A DNA stretch of 39,966 nucleotides from a virus, in IMG/VR virus record IMGVR_UViG_3300000117_000050, positions 1 to 39,966 of that record. One strand, written 5' to 3'. Shown here piece by piece: positions 16,833 through 25,142 of this stretch. Below the pieces are notes generated by a model that saw nothing but the letters and a program-made list of their open reading frames with translations, searched no databases and had not been told where the DNA came from. The position numbers were made by a program, and so were the translations under genes. Numbering within the stretch: position 1 is the stretch's first letter; every line of letters begins with the position of its first letter.

Positions 16833-17353
16833 TTTGGGAATTTTTTAGCTATTAGAACATCATAGTGTTTATGATGGTGCTTCCATTTCAATTTATGTTT
16901 GTGAGCAAATTTAAGAATTGCCTCGTTTTGAATAGCGATATGTTTTGCCATAGTTTGCTCATCTTTATAATAGTCATAGTTGGGATAAGCAATATTAAAT
17001 CCTCCTGCTTCAAGCCACCAAGCTAAGGCAGCTTCGTTAGGTCTATATATTAAAATAATACCATCCTTGGGATAAAAATAATTTATAGTACTAAGCATTA
17101 AACTCCATTCATGACTTTTATGAAGTTTAGGTTTTTTACCTTTCTTTTCATAAGGTAAGTCTAGGTTTTTAGTGTCAAGCATTGCAGGAAACTCCATGCC
17201 TTTGCCAAAGTATACGCCAACGTGGTTTCCTTTATCTGTATAGCTTCTTTCAGGAGTACGATCACTTATATCGTAGTTTCCTTCATTTTCTAATTCTTGT
17301 GCTATTCCGCTCCAACGACTACCAGGAACTCCTGTTAAAAATATTCTGTTCAT
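16829..17353 (-). CDS. P-loop/sulfotransferase-like protein, 174 aa
   Basis: Begins MNRIFLTGVPGSRWSGIAQEL, a strand-loop-helix that resembles the PAPS-binding loop of sulfotransferases (TGxPxSG type). No complete Walker A or B is present. The C-terminus is rich in His and Lys. ATGA overlap with tctA downstream and a 4-base overlap with the methyltransferase upstream place it in the tct operon. Its partner may be the related protein at 13692-14351. Function unproven. Confidence 0.6.
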   Translation of the reverse strand: MNRIFLTGVPGSRWSGIAQELENEGNYDISDRTPERSYTDKGNHVGVYFGKGMEFPAMLDTKNLDLPYEKKGKKPKLHKSHEWSLMLSTINYFYPKDGIILIYRPNEAALAWWLEAGGFNIAYPNYDYYKDEQTMAKHIAIQNEAILKFAHKHKLKWKHHHKHYDVLIAKKFPK

Positions 17354-17895
17354 ACTAAAGCATAAATATCCTCTACTTCTTTTATATACGGATAATCTGA
17401 TCTTACATAGTCAAATTTAAATCTACCCCCTGTAGAACCTTTTGTTCTAATGTTTTCAATAACTAAACCATATTTATAGGAAACATCACGTGCATAGTCC
17501 ATTGTCCATGGAAAAAACTCTAGCATAGTTCCATCAGCATGGGGATTGCCAGGATTTACCTTCATACAAATGCGAGAGCCTGGAGTCTCCTCTAATAAAT
17601 TAACTACTTTAGCCAGTCTATCCTCAACCCATTTTTTGTCGTAAAAATTAATTGATCCGTAACAAATAATTAAATCAAATATCTTATCAGTTTTATAATC
17701 TAAAACGTCTATTACTTCGTCAGCCTCTTCATTAGCAATATCTATACCTTTGAAGTACTGAGGTAACTTAGCATACTTTTTGTACTGATTAAAACCGCAC
17801 CCAACATCTAGTATGAGAGAAGATTTTTCCATACAGTCTATAATATGAGTATCTTCTTCAGTTTGTTGCCAATGATTTTTAAAGTAATCAATCAA
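17350..17895 (-). CDS. Class I SAM-dependent methyltransferase
   Basis: Motif I is LDVGCGF (residues 29-35), followed by an acidic strand end GIDIANEEADEVIDVLD and motif IV-like DLIICYGSINF. The Rossmann-type methyltransferase fold fills most of the 181 residues. No substrate domain is recognisable. Neighbouring glycosyltransferases and sulfotransferase-like genes suggest a small-molecule or glycan target more than DNA, but this is inference. Confidence 0.8.
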   Translation of the reverse strand: MIDYFKNHWQQTEEDTHIIDCMEKSSLILDVGCGFNQYKKYAKLPQYFKGIDIANEEADEVIDVLDYKTDKIFDLIICYGSINFYDKKWVEDRLAKVVNLLEETPGSRICMKVNPGNPHADGTMLEFFPWTMDYARDVSYKYGLVIENIRTKGSTGGRFKFDYVRSDYPYIKEVEDIYALV

Positions 17896-18343
17896 TAATC
17901 TTTTTTTCTAACTGTACTATTAAATCATTGAGATACCATTTTGCTTTGGCTAAATCTTCTCTTTGTTTTCTTAAATCACTGTGTTTTAGATTATATCTAG
18001 TCACATATTTTATAACATTACCTTGTGGATAACTCATTTCCCAAGAATTAATATATTCTGACGTTTCAATACCCTTATTATAGTGTGGTGGGTGATTAAC
18101 CATATCAGGTATTACTACTTTTGACTCTTTTACTAATTCTCTTTCAGTCTCTCCCGTTTTTCTTCTATATACTGTTTTTCCTTTGTCTGGAGATTCGTAA
18201 ATATATTTTTCATTCATTTTTTCTGTCCACTTTTGTTTTTGCCTAAGTTTCCAAAGAACCCAGTCATAGTATCTTTCTGGTTCTGGATCAGGTAATTCTA
18301 TATGATCACCTGTTCCTGTCATATCTTGAGTATACTTATTCAA
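17888..18343 (-). CDS. DUF3310-type phage protein
   Basis: The C-terminal half (residues about 80-145) matches the DUF3310 pattern: VNHPPHYNKGIE, then PQGNVIKYVTRYNLK, then EDLAKAKWYLNDLI. This domain is frequent in phage genomes and has been linked to nucleotide metabolism in some contexts. The N-terminal 75 residues are charged and not recognised. Overlaps of 4 and 8 bases join it to its neighbours. Confidence 0.82.
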   Translation of the reverse strand: MNKYTQDMTGTGDHIELPDPEPERYYDWVLWKLRQKQKWTEKMNEKYIYESPDKGKTVYRRKTGETERELVKESKVVIPDMVNHPPHYNKGIETSEYINSWEMSYPQGNVIKYVTRYNLKHSDLRKQREDLAKAKWYLNDLIVQLEKKIID

Positions 18344-18648
18344 CTTATTTTCTCTTTTATAACATTTAATAGCATACTTAAATTTTCTTTTTTGTTAAGA
18401 TTTGTTCCGTCTACTCTTATATTAAGAATATCTTCAAGTTCTCTTAACATTACTTTTACTGTTTGACTCTTATCTTCTTCACTCAGTTCAGGTTTTTCAT
18501 AAATTTTAAGTTGTACCAATTTACTTATAACACTTCTATAACCTTTTGCAAAGTGCGAAGCTAATTCATAAACGTCTTTTATGTCTTCTTCTGTATACAT
18601 TTTTATTAACTCAGCTTCTTGCTCGTCATTCCACGCTTTAACGCTCAT
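18340..18648 (-). CDS. Small HTH-like protein, 102 aa
   Basis: I start it at ATG 18648, where a TAATG junction shares one base with the PC4-like gene stop; a longer frame to 18684 would overlap that gene for no visible reason. The N-terminus MSVKAWNDEQEAELIKMY with VYELASHFAKGYRSVISKLVQL (residues about 20-50) looks like one Myb/GcrA-type HTH unit, similar in layout to the repeats of the 227-residue protein at 11 kb. The C-terminus is a charged helical region. Probably DNA-binding. Confidence 0.65.
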   Translation of the reverse strand: MSVKAWNDEQEAELIKMYTEEDIKDVYELASHFAKGYRSVISKLVQLKIYEKPELSEEDKSQTVKVMLRELEDILNIRVDGTNLNKKENLSMLLNVIKEKIS

Positions 18649-18914
18649 TATTTCTCCAATTCTAATTCTAATTGTGTATTCCAAATATATCTTTTTGCTA
18701 CTTGTTCACTTGCTTCCTGTAGTAAGGGTATTAAAGAACTTACTTCATCAGCAGGCATTGAGTAGCCTGATTTTGTTGGATACCACTGACCAGTATCCCC
18801 ATCCATAGAATATTCTCTAATATGAAGATATAACTGATCTCTAAATTCATTCACTGTAACTTTTACAGCATTTCCATTCGGTTTACGGAACGCTGTTCCA
18901 AAATCAATGTTCAC
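18648..18914 (-). CDS. PC4-like single-stranded DNA-binding protein
   Basis: The core LYLHIREYSMDGDTGQWYP then TKSGYSMPADEV matches the PC4/Sub1 domain pattern (ixIREyy.d.dGe..PtkkGisl..e.w..L), with a following helix LIPLLQEASEQV. PC4-like proteins bind single-stranded or melted DNA and occur in many phages, where they may assist transcription or act as SSB. Length of 88 residues fits a minimal domain with short extensions. It overlaps the upstream oxygenase by 11 bases and the downstream HTH gene by one. Confidence 0.8.
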   Translation of the reverse strand: MNIDFGTAFRKPNGNAVKVTVNEFRDQLYLHIREYSMDGDTGQWYPTKSGYSMPADEVSSLIPLLQEASEQVAKRYIWNTQLELELEK

Positions 18915-19461
18915 TAATATTCTCTTTTAACCAATTGTTAGGTTTGACAATCATATTTAGCGAGTATCTCGCCTCAGATCTGTCTAAGTTTTTTGCTCCG
19001 TGAGGAGTGTCTGGGTTAAAAACTACTCCTTGTCCAGCTTCTAAGCATATCTCATCTTTACCAAAAATACATATAAAGTTAGGATTGTAGTTAATTGCTA
19101 TCCATATTCTTAAATGCTTTTCAGTAGGATCATGCCAGTTCTCTTCGTCAATATGCACTGGCGTAACATACTGAGGCTCCTGTTTTAAAATCCTAATTCT
19201 TGCTGTAGGACATTCAAACTTATTTATTGCACTAATGGTTCTAGGTATGATACCACAAGTACTAGTAAATCTATAGCTATCACAAGTGTCAGGATATACT
19301 TTAAACATATTATTAGGCTTACCATCAGGGCTTTTTATTGCACAAGCAGTAATTGCATCTTTAAGATCCCTATCTTTATAGTTGTAATATACTAGTTTAG
19401 TACACTCGTCTAGCAAATCTTCAGCAATTTTGAATTTTAAATATTTATAAGTAAGACTCAT
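18904..19461 (-). CDS. Aspartyl/asparaginyl beta-hydroxylase-like oxygenase
   Basis: Cupin-fold 2-oxoglutarate/Fe(II)-dependent oxygenase of 185 residues. Iron ligands are likely H103 and D105 (VHIDEENWH) and H154 (NPDTPHGAKN), with R165 as the probable 2-oxoglutarate-binding residue (EARYSLNMIV). The RIWIAINYN strand between them is typical. The substrate is unknown. It is the first of three HxD...H proteins in the window (others at 20810-21445 and 27042-27674). Confidence 0.75.
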   Translation of the reverse strand: MSLTYKYLKFKIAEDLLDECTKLVYYNYKDRDLKDAITACAIKSPDGKPNNMFKVYPDTCDSYRFTSTCGIIPRTISAINKFECPTARIRILKQEPQYVTPVHIDEENWHDPTEKHLRIWIAINYNPNFICIFGKDEICLEAGQGVVFNPDTPHGAKNLDRSEARYSLNMIVKPNNWLKENISEH

Positions 19462-20832
19462 TTATCGTTTTTCACTTAGATACTCTTTTAATGTTCCGCC
19501 TTCAATTGGTTTATCAAGATAGTCTTTTCCTAAAATCCAAATATCAGAATTTTTACTATTTATTTGATCTAGCCATACATTATAGCAATCTTTTACACCC
19601 TGTAAACCTCTTACATATTGGGCATTAACTGTATGAAACGCATTACTCCACCATATGACACTATCAGGATCATTAGTTATTTTATTTGTTACTTTTTCGG
19701 GGTTCTCACAAATGTCTACATGAACATATGAGTGTTTCAATTGCTTATATCTTTCCCAATGATCTTTTATTACTTTCTCTGAACCCCAATACCCTATTTC
19801 TCTTTGCCACAAGTCATCTCTAGTTAATCGCTCAGTTTCTACACCACCTGTTTCACTGAATTGATACTTTGCTAGTGCCCACTTAATAAAACTAGGATAA
19901 TCCTCACCATCCCAATACGTGAGTAGTAACTTTTTAAACGCTAAAGAAGGCTTACTATAATCGTAATAAACTATTTCAGTATCATCATAAAAACCAAAAT
20001 GATGTAGTATCATGTTTGGTTTAAAACTTGCAGCAACACTGTATAGTTTTTTAATAGGCTTTTCAAGCTTAACATACTTTAAATCAAGATAGTTTTCTGT
20101 ATTCCAAAGAAAAACACATGTAGGAGCATACTCAACTATGTTCTGTATCCAATTTAGCTGTAAAGCTAATTCTTCCGCACTTTGTGACGGATAAATATAT
20201 TGTTTTGATTCTCTTATCTTTGGGTGAAAATTGTATACAGTTAAATCGTTTTCTAAACTAACATTAATAAAATTCCAACCATCTACTAATGGTGTACAAA
20301 CTGTAAGTTCCTCAGTAGGTCTCAAAGATAAAGGAGTATAATCGTCATGTATGTCTTTAGAATGTCTGTTAGCTTTTACCACGTTTTCTTCTTTAGTAGC
20401 TGATTTATTACCAAACACAGGTTTATCAAATTTTCTATAATAATCTAAATTAACTAACATACATTGTTTATGAAGTCCGTAGTATCCTATTTCGCCTTTG
20501 GGGTTATTCTTATTAGGTTTATTTTTATCCATAATATGCCCTGTGACAAAAAAGTTCTGCTTTTCTATCCATTTTTCAATATGCCTAAAGAACGCAGCTT
20601 CTTGAATTATATGACCTGTAGCTTGTACTATACAATACTTTACGTCATGCTCTAGTGCTTTATCTAAAACTTCGTTAACAGAGTTTGCAGTTATAATTGG
20701 TCCAAAGTATTTAAACCTAGTAAAAAATTCTGTTAATTCTTTATATTTTTGAGTGTTAGGAATATGCGTAGAAAAAGTTGTATCATTATAGATACCTACC
20801 ACATAATCTTTATTTAACCCCATTTTTCTCAT
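19462..20832 (-). CDS. Large uncharacterised protein, possibly glycan-related, 456 aa
   Basis: No catalytic motif is certain. The N-terminal half has alternating strand/helix sequence with VGIYNDT near residue 12, CIVQATGHI near 67, and a GYYGLHKQCMLVNLDYYRKF segment (about 116-135) that resembles nucleotide-sugar-enzyme loops. There are many aromatic residues and no membrane segments. ATG at 20832 overlaps the upstream gene by 23 bases; an ATG three codons later (20823) is an equal candidate. It abuts the oxygenase gene downstream with no gap. Its place among glycosyltransferases and oxygenases suggests surface-glycan or small-molecule work, by inference only. Confidence 0.65.
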   Translation of the reverse strand: MRKMGLNKDYVVGIYNDTTFSTHIPNTQKYKELTEFFTRFKYFGPIITANSVNEVLDKALEHDVKYCIVQATGHIIQEAAFFRHIEKWIEKQNFFVTGHIMDKNKPNKNNPKGEIGYYGLHKQCMLVNLDYYRKFDKPVFGNKSATKEENVVKANRHSKDIHDDYTPLSLRPTEELTVCTPLVDGWNFINVSLENDLTVYNFHPKIRESKQYIYPSQSAEELALQLNWIQNIVEYAPTCVFLWNTENYLDLKYVKLEKPIKKLYSVAASFKPNMILHHFGFYDDTEIVYYDYSKPSLAFKKLLLTYWDGEDYPSFIKWALAKYQFSETGGVETERLTRDDLWQREIGYWGSEKVIKDHWERYKQLKHSYVHVDICENPEKVTNKITNDPDSVIWWSNAFHTVNAQYVRGLQGVKDCYNVWLDQINSKNSDIWILGKDYLDKPIEGGTLKEYLSEKR

Positions 20833-21445
20833 AGCTACGTATTACCAATTCTTCATATTCTTTTGCTCTTGTTCCGTGCACAATTATGTGATATCTTTCT
20901 TCTGTGCTTTTATTAATGTAAGCGTGAGTATTTCCTACATCTAATAGTAGTGCTTTTCCTGGCGCAAATGGGACATAACCTTTATGACCTTCCATTTTCA
21001 TTTTACACCCTTTTGGGTGATTTAGTGCCATATTTATTGGAGATAATTTAGAGTCAAAACTGTCTTGATGCGGAGTGATAAATCCCTCTGGCTCTAATAA
21101 CATAAATCTAACTCGGTAATAAGACTTAAAAGGAAAAATATCACGAAAAAATTTATATGTGACAGGACATCTATCGACTATGTCTGTCCACACATAAGGA
21201 GTTTCTTGGTTTGACTTATACCCGTATTGTTCAAAATGATTAGTTTTTTCAGCATCGATACCATGAATGCATAAACTTCTCCAACCTTTATGTCTATAAC
21301 CGCCCTGACCGTCTTGATCTCTGTGTTTAACAAATCTATCTCTTAAATTAATTGCTTCTTTATGCATTTCTTCATAAGGAAACTCTATGTCCAAGTCTAA
21401 CCAAGGTATATTGCTCTCATTTATAATCCAATTAAAATCTTTCAT
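20810..21445 (-). CDS. Aspartyl/asparaginyl beta-hydroxylase-like oxygenase
   Basis: A 211-residue protein with the 2OG-Fe(II) jelly-roll motifs: H126 and D128 (ITPHQDSF), a second His at H174 (GNTHAYINKS) and a basic residue R184 (EERYHIIVHG). Strands RVRFMLLEPEGF and GKALLLDV flank the metal site as in the aspartyl hydroxylase family. The substrate may be a peptide, an amino acid or a sugar; nothing decides it. The start overlaps the 73-codon gene by one base. Confidence 0.78.
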   Translation of the reverse strand: MKDFNWIINESNIPWLDLDIEFPYEEMHKEAINLRDRFVKHRDQDGQGGYRHKGWRSLCIHGIDAEKTNHFEQYGYKSNQETPYVWTDIVDRCPVTYKFFRDIFPFKSYYRVRFMLLEPEGFITPHQDSFDSKLSPINMALNHPKGCKMKMEGHKGYVPFAPGKALLLDVGNTHAYINKSTEERYHIIVHGTRAKEYEELVIRSYEKNGVK

Positions 21446-21666
21446 TAATAAACCTTAACATCTTTTACATTAACTTTACTAGGTTCACAGACTGCTTTAT
21501 AATGACGTGACATAGGAGTTTGTCCTCCATCATCTACTCTGTTCGGTACTCCAACATTTTTATTTATTCTTACTGCAAAATACATACAATCATCTATACT
21601 TCTAAAGTAACTTGTATCTAATTTCTGAACTCCTAGATACGTTATCAGAGCAAAAACTAATTCCAT
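21445..21666 (-). CDS. Small conserved-type phage protein, 73 aa
   Basis: Begins MELVFALITYLGVQKLDTSYFRS and continues DDCMYFAVRIN, a layout I recall from small orphan proteins of marine myoviruses (hydrophobic start, CxYFAxRIN-like segment, late Cys). The N-terminal hydrophobic stretch is too short for a sure membrane helix but could be a weak signal anchor. It overlaps its neighbours by one base on each side. Function unknown. Confidence 0.65.
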   Translation of the reverse strand: MELVFALITYLGVQKLDTSYFRSIDDCMYFAVRINKNVGVPNRVDDGGQTPMSRHYKAVCEPSKVNVKDVKVY

Positions 21667-22169
21667 TAGCTATAGTTATCTAATAGACTTTCATCTACTG
21701 CAAAACTTGTCCCGCACCCGCAACTTGCTTTGGCACTAGGATTTTTTACAACTAACATTTTATTCATCATATGATCTTGTAAATCTACCTCAGATCCATA
21801 TAAATACTTAACACTTTCGCTATCTATTAAAGCTGGGGGATTATTGGAGAACTGAATATCATTATCTGCTATTTGCGTATCAATATCTAGCAAATAATTA
21901 AACCCTGAGCAGCCACCTCCTGTAACTCCAAATCTAAAATATTCTCCAGGCTTAAGTGTTTCTGAAATATAAATTTGTGCTTTAGGAGTAATAGTAGGTA
22001 AATCTCCTACAAACTTATCATCAATTGTTGGCGCAAATCCATGAAAATCTCTTAATATTTTGTCATCAAGACTTTCTTTTTTCATTGCTTCATAAACACT
22101 AGGTTTAGTGTCAAACTCATCAAACCAATCATCTAGCTCTTGTTGTGCTTTTTCTTTGTCCGATTTCAT
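21666..22169 (-). CDS. A-type iron-sulfur carrier (IscA/ErpA/HesB family)
   Basis: The Fe-S carrier domain (residues about 60-160) has the three family cysteines C87 (GGGCSGF), C150 and C152 (SCGCGTSF). I start at 22169 because AAGGAG lies 7 bases upstream; a longer frame to 22193 lacks this. Even so an N-terminal extension of about 58 acidic residues precedes the domain, which single-domain IscA proteins (about 107 residues) lack. Such carriers deliver Fe-S clusters to apo-enzymes, so it may service host or phage metalloproteins. It lies 40 bases inside the end of the glycosyltransferase gene. Confidence 0.9.
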   Translation of the reverse strand: MKSDKEKAQQELDDWFDEFDTKPSVYEAMKKESLDDKILRDFHGFAPTIDDKFVGDLPTITPKAQIYISETLKPGEYFRFGVTGGGCSGFNYLLDIDTQIADNDIQFSNNPPALIDSESVKYLYGSEVDLQDHMMNKMLVVKNPSAKASCGCGTSFAVDESLLDNYS

Positions 22170-23292
22170 TAATAACTCCTTCATACATATCAATTACGTG
22201 GTCCCAGGTATTTTCCATTGATACATTATCTAACTTTGTATATAAATCTTGTTTATTATGGTGATGGTATATATACTTTAACACTTGTTCTAGGTGATGT
22301 CCAGAAGGTTCGTTAACAAATGTATGAGTGCTCATCCGTGTCATAGCATCTCCAGGTTTCATTGCAAACACTCCAGAATCTGATATATTTACGTTTTGTT
22401 GAGATGTTGGAATTTTTAAACCAATTTCTTCGGGAACAAAATCATCGGTTGGTCCTCCTGAAGGAACAACAGGTAAACAACCACAAGCCATTGCTTCTTG
22501 AACATGCATTGCAAAACCTTCAGCTCTGTAGGGATGAACTAAGACATTTGATAATTTATATAAGTTAGCCATTTCTGACTCACTAAGGTTTTCATCTATG
22601 TATATCACCTCAGCACTTTCAGTTTTATGTTGCATTTTTATTACTTCATTAAGAATATTATTCTTTCCATAAACATTTGGGTTATCTTTAATTATAAGAG
22701 TGCATTTATCATATTTTTTAAAACATTTATGCCATACATTAATTAATACATCTAAACCTTTTCTCCATTGAGAGTTTCCAACGTATACAAAATTAAATCT
22801 ATCTGGTTTGATACCTAATAAAGGAGTGACTTCAGATTTATCTTTGTTAAACAGCTCTGGATTAAACCCGTTTGGTACTACAAAGGCTTTTGAAGGATTT
22901 AAACCTCCATCAGTAAAAACTTTTTTAACATAGTTACTAGGTATTATTAAAGCATCAGCGAATGTCTCAAACTTATATTGCCACTCAAAAGGAACTTTTG
23001 GGTATTCCCATGGTTGAATATATATCACTTTAGTTTCTTCTCCTACAGGCCAGTTCCAAATAGGTGGGTACGTATGTCTTATCTGAACTTCTGGATTAGA
23101 TTCTCCTAAATCTTTAGTTTCTAACTCTTTTAAATTTTTAACAGTGTCAGTTGATAATTTGTATTGAGGATCATATTTATCTAATGGGGTGATGTAAACG
23201 TCAAATTTTTTACTTAATCCAAATATAATATTACGATTTATAATCGTTAAAGAATGGTTGTCATAAAATTTTCCTATAAATTCTAATTTCAT
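22129..23292 (-). CDS. GT4-type glycosyltransferase
   Basis: GT-B fold, 387 residues. The N-terminal domain has MKLEFIGKFYDNHSL and ends near PSNYVKKVF. The C-terminal nucleotide-sugar domain begins with FVYVGNSQWRKGLDVLI, and the family E-x7-E region is EGFAMHVQE (YRAEGF...QEAMACG), followed by GCLPVVPSGGPTDDFV. Transfers a sugar from a nucleotide donor with retention; donor and acceptor unknown. Starts one base within the stop of the upstream GT2 gene and overlaps the Fe-S carrier gene by about 40 bases. Confidence 0.92.
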   Translation of the reverse strand: MKLEFIGKFYDNHSLTIINRNIIFGLSKKFDVYITPLDKYDPQYKLSTDTVKNLKELETKDLGESNPEVQIRHTYPPIWNWPVGEETKVIYIQPWEYPKVPFEWQYKFETFADALIIPSNYVKKVFTDGGLNPSKAFVVPNGFNPELFNKDKSEVTPLLGIKPDRFNFVYVGNSQWRKGLDVLINVWHKCFKKYDKCTLIIKDNPNVYGKNNILNEVIKMQHKTESAEVIYIDENLSESEMANLYKLSNVLVHPYRAEGFAMHVQEAMACGCLPVVPSGGPTDDFVPEEIGLKIPTSQQNVNISDSGVFAMKPGDAMTRMSTHTFVNEPSGHHLEQVLKYIYHHHNKQDLYTKLDNVSMENTWDHVIDMYEGVINEIGQRKSTTRAR

Positions 23293-24140
23293 TAGTAGGC
23301 CCTCGATGCGTAGTTTTTAATATAATTTTCTAATTCTGTAAGAGGTAAAGCCTCTAATCTAGGCCATTGAGTTCCCCCTAGACCTGATGTTTTAAAATTA
23401 CTCATTTCTTTATAGTTACTTAAATCAACCTGTTGCCATAATTGATAAAAAGGATCTTTTTCAACTAGATCGGAGTGACCTATATTTTTAATTTTTTGTT
23501 CTAATTCGTTAGACGGTCTGCATAGGCTCCAGTGTAATGCTACTAAAGGAGACATTAATCTGTTATCTCCTGCGGCTGATTTATCAGTCCATCTAGCATA
23601 AGTAAATGTGCTGTCTTTTGAAGTCATAAAACCTTGATTTTCGCCAAAGAAAGGGGTTCCATCTTCATTAGCTATAAGTAAAACAATATCCTGTTTTTCT
23701 TCCTCAGTTATAATTTTATAAGGAGTAGCCCATGTTAAAGATATATCTTTTTTATCCCTGTACCTTTCAACGATAGGTAGATAGTCATAAAAAAATTCTT
23801 TAGCATTCACTAACATTTCGTCTGCATCAACACTTACGATCCATTCATGAGTACATTCTTGTTTTAAAAAATTTCTCTCATAATTATCGTTTTCTATAGC
23901 TACTTTGGATTGATGAAAATCTTCTTCTACAATAGTGATTTTAGAGTCACCGTCTATCGCATCTAATTCTCTCCATAAAGCATTTTCGTCGACTTCAAAA
24001 GGGTTGCCGCTCCAGGTAATTCTATCTTTATCAATACCTAAAACTATCTCATCAACATACTCATAGTATCTTTTAATACTATCAGATAAGAATCTATTCG
24101 CATCATACGATATAAGACTTATAGCACTTTTTTTAATCAT
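23292..24140 (-). CDS. GT2-type glycosyltransferase-like protein
   Basis: N-terminus KKSAISLISYDANRFLSDSI is the usual first strand of GT-A glycosyltransferases, with a DxD-type metal site VDADEM near residue 104-108 preceded by HEWIVS. Length is 282. An acidic segment DAIDGDSKITIVEEDFHQSK between them fits the donor domain. Coupled to the methyltransferase (ATGA, 24137-24140) and to the GT4 gene. Probably acts on the same glycan. Confidence 0.8.
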   Translation of the reverse strand: MIKKSAISLISYDANRFLSDSIKRYYEYVDEIVLGIDKDRITWSGNPFEVDENALWRELDAIDGDSKITIVEEDFHQSKVAIENDNYERNFLKQECTHEWIVSVDADEMLVNAKEFFYDYLPIVERYRDKKDISLTWATPYKIITEEEKQDIVLLIANEDGTPFFGENQGFMTSKDSTFTYARWTDKSAAGDNRLMSPLVALHWSLCRPSNELEQKIKNIGHSDLVEKDPFYQLWQQVDLSNYKEMSNFKTSGLGGTQWPRLEALPLTELENYIKNYASRAY

Positions 24141-24928
24141 GTATTCGCTTTCGGTTTAACTGTTGGAGCAATAGGCTTTGTTGCAAAAGGTTTTGGAGTT
24201 ATAGTTGGCTTTACTATAAGTTTCTTCTTAAAACCTATCATAGCAATTCCACTAAAATACTTATATGAATCACTCATACTATTAGATACTCTATATTCTT
24301 TAAATCTTTCTTCTACTTTGTCCGCATATTTTATGAGAGCTTTATTTAACAGTTCTGCATATTCATGATTAGACTGCTGAGTAAATACAACTACACTTTC
24401 TGTTGCTAAAGAAGGAAGTACTAGTGTGAAAAAATCATCATATACTTTTTCGCTTACTGGCGATACGTCAAAATGTACGACATCAAATTTAGGTTGTTTA
24501 GCCCAATCAACATCTTCAAAAGGCTTTTCAATTAATGTTAAGTTTTTTACGTCGAGTCTATCTTTTTCATGCCTATAAATATTTAAGTTAGCCTCTAATT
24601 GAGATTTCATATTATCCCAAATAAAGCCTTCAGGTGCCCACTTTGGTGACTCTCTATCATCGTATAAATAGTGTTCTACTCCTACTGCTTTTAGAGTTGG
24701 ATTATCCAGCATTCCAGATATAAGAGTTGAGCCTTTATAAACTCCTATTTCTAAGAAATTTATATTACTACTAGAACATAGATTACTAATTAGTACTCTT
24801 TGCCTGATAGTTGATAAGCCGAAAATCATATTTCTCTCTCTATCTGTTGGTTTTCCTCTTTCATTGTCTGCATTCTGTAATGCTTCCATGCAAAAAGAAT
24901 GCGATACTTTTTTGTTACTGCCTATCAT
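24137..24928 (-). CDS. Class I methyltransferase (Methyltransf_24-like) with Pro/Lys-rich tail
   Basis: Motif I is FLEIGVYKGSTLI (residues 58-70), and VVHFDVSPVSEKVYDDFF corresponds to motif IV with the family's acidic residue. Enzymes of this group often modify sugars. The last 25 residues are a low-complexity Pro/Thr/Lys tail (KPTITPKPFATKPIAPTVKPK) that looks like a flexible linker end. 14-base overlap with the small membrane protein gene upstream. Confidence 0.75.
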   Translation of the reverse strand: MIGSNKKVSHSFCMEALQNADNERGKPTDRERNMIFGLSTIRQRVLISNLCSSSNINFLEIGVYKGSTLISGMLDNPTLKAVGVEHYLYDDRESPKWAPEGFIWDNMKSQLEANLNIYRHEKDRLDVKNLTLIEKPFEDVDWAKQPKFDVVHFDVSPVSEKVYDDFFTLVLPSLATESVVVFTQQSNHEYAELLNKALIKYADKVEERFKEYRVSNSMSDSYKYFSGIAMIGFKKKLIVKPTITPKPFATKPIAPTVKPKANT

Positions 24929-25142
24929 CTTTTTTCCTCTCTATAATAAGTCTGTCTATGAAATAAAATGGTATATACATTGTTAAAAGTATTATTAAAA
25001 ATACTATCATTGGTAAAATGAATAACAATATACTACTAAGTAGCCAAAACATAATAGTAGCAGTTAAAATAGGACCTGCGCTACTTTTTTGTTTATATAT
25101 CATTTTTGTAAGTTCACTCTTTGTTATAAACATTTTATCCAT
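24915..25142 (-). CDS. Small two-helix membrane protein, 75 aa
   Basis: Residues about 21-64 form two adjacent hydrophobic helices (FWLLSSILLFILPMIVFLIILL then MYIPFYFI) flanked by Lys/Arg-rich ends, so it should insert in the inner membrane. It is not TctB, which has four helices and about 150 residues. It lies between a glycosyltransferase and a methyltransferase, overlapping both. Function unknown. Confidence 0.7.
   Translation of the reverse strand: MDKMFITKSELTKMIYKQKSSAGPILTATIMFWLLSSILLFILPMIVFLIILLTMYIPFYFIDRLIIERKKDDRQ

Noticed and set aside
24915-25142. Small membrane protein as a missing TctB
   Set aside because: Only two hydrophobic helices and 75 residues, far from the four-helix, about 150-residue TctB.
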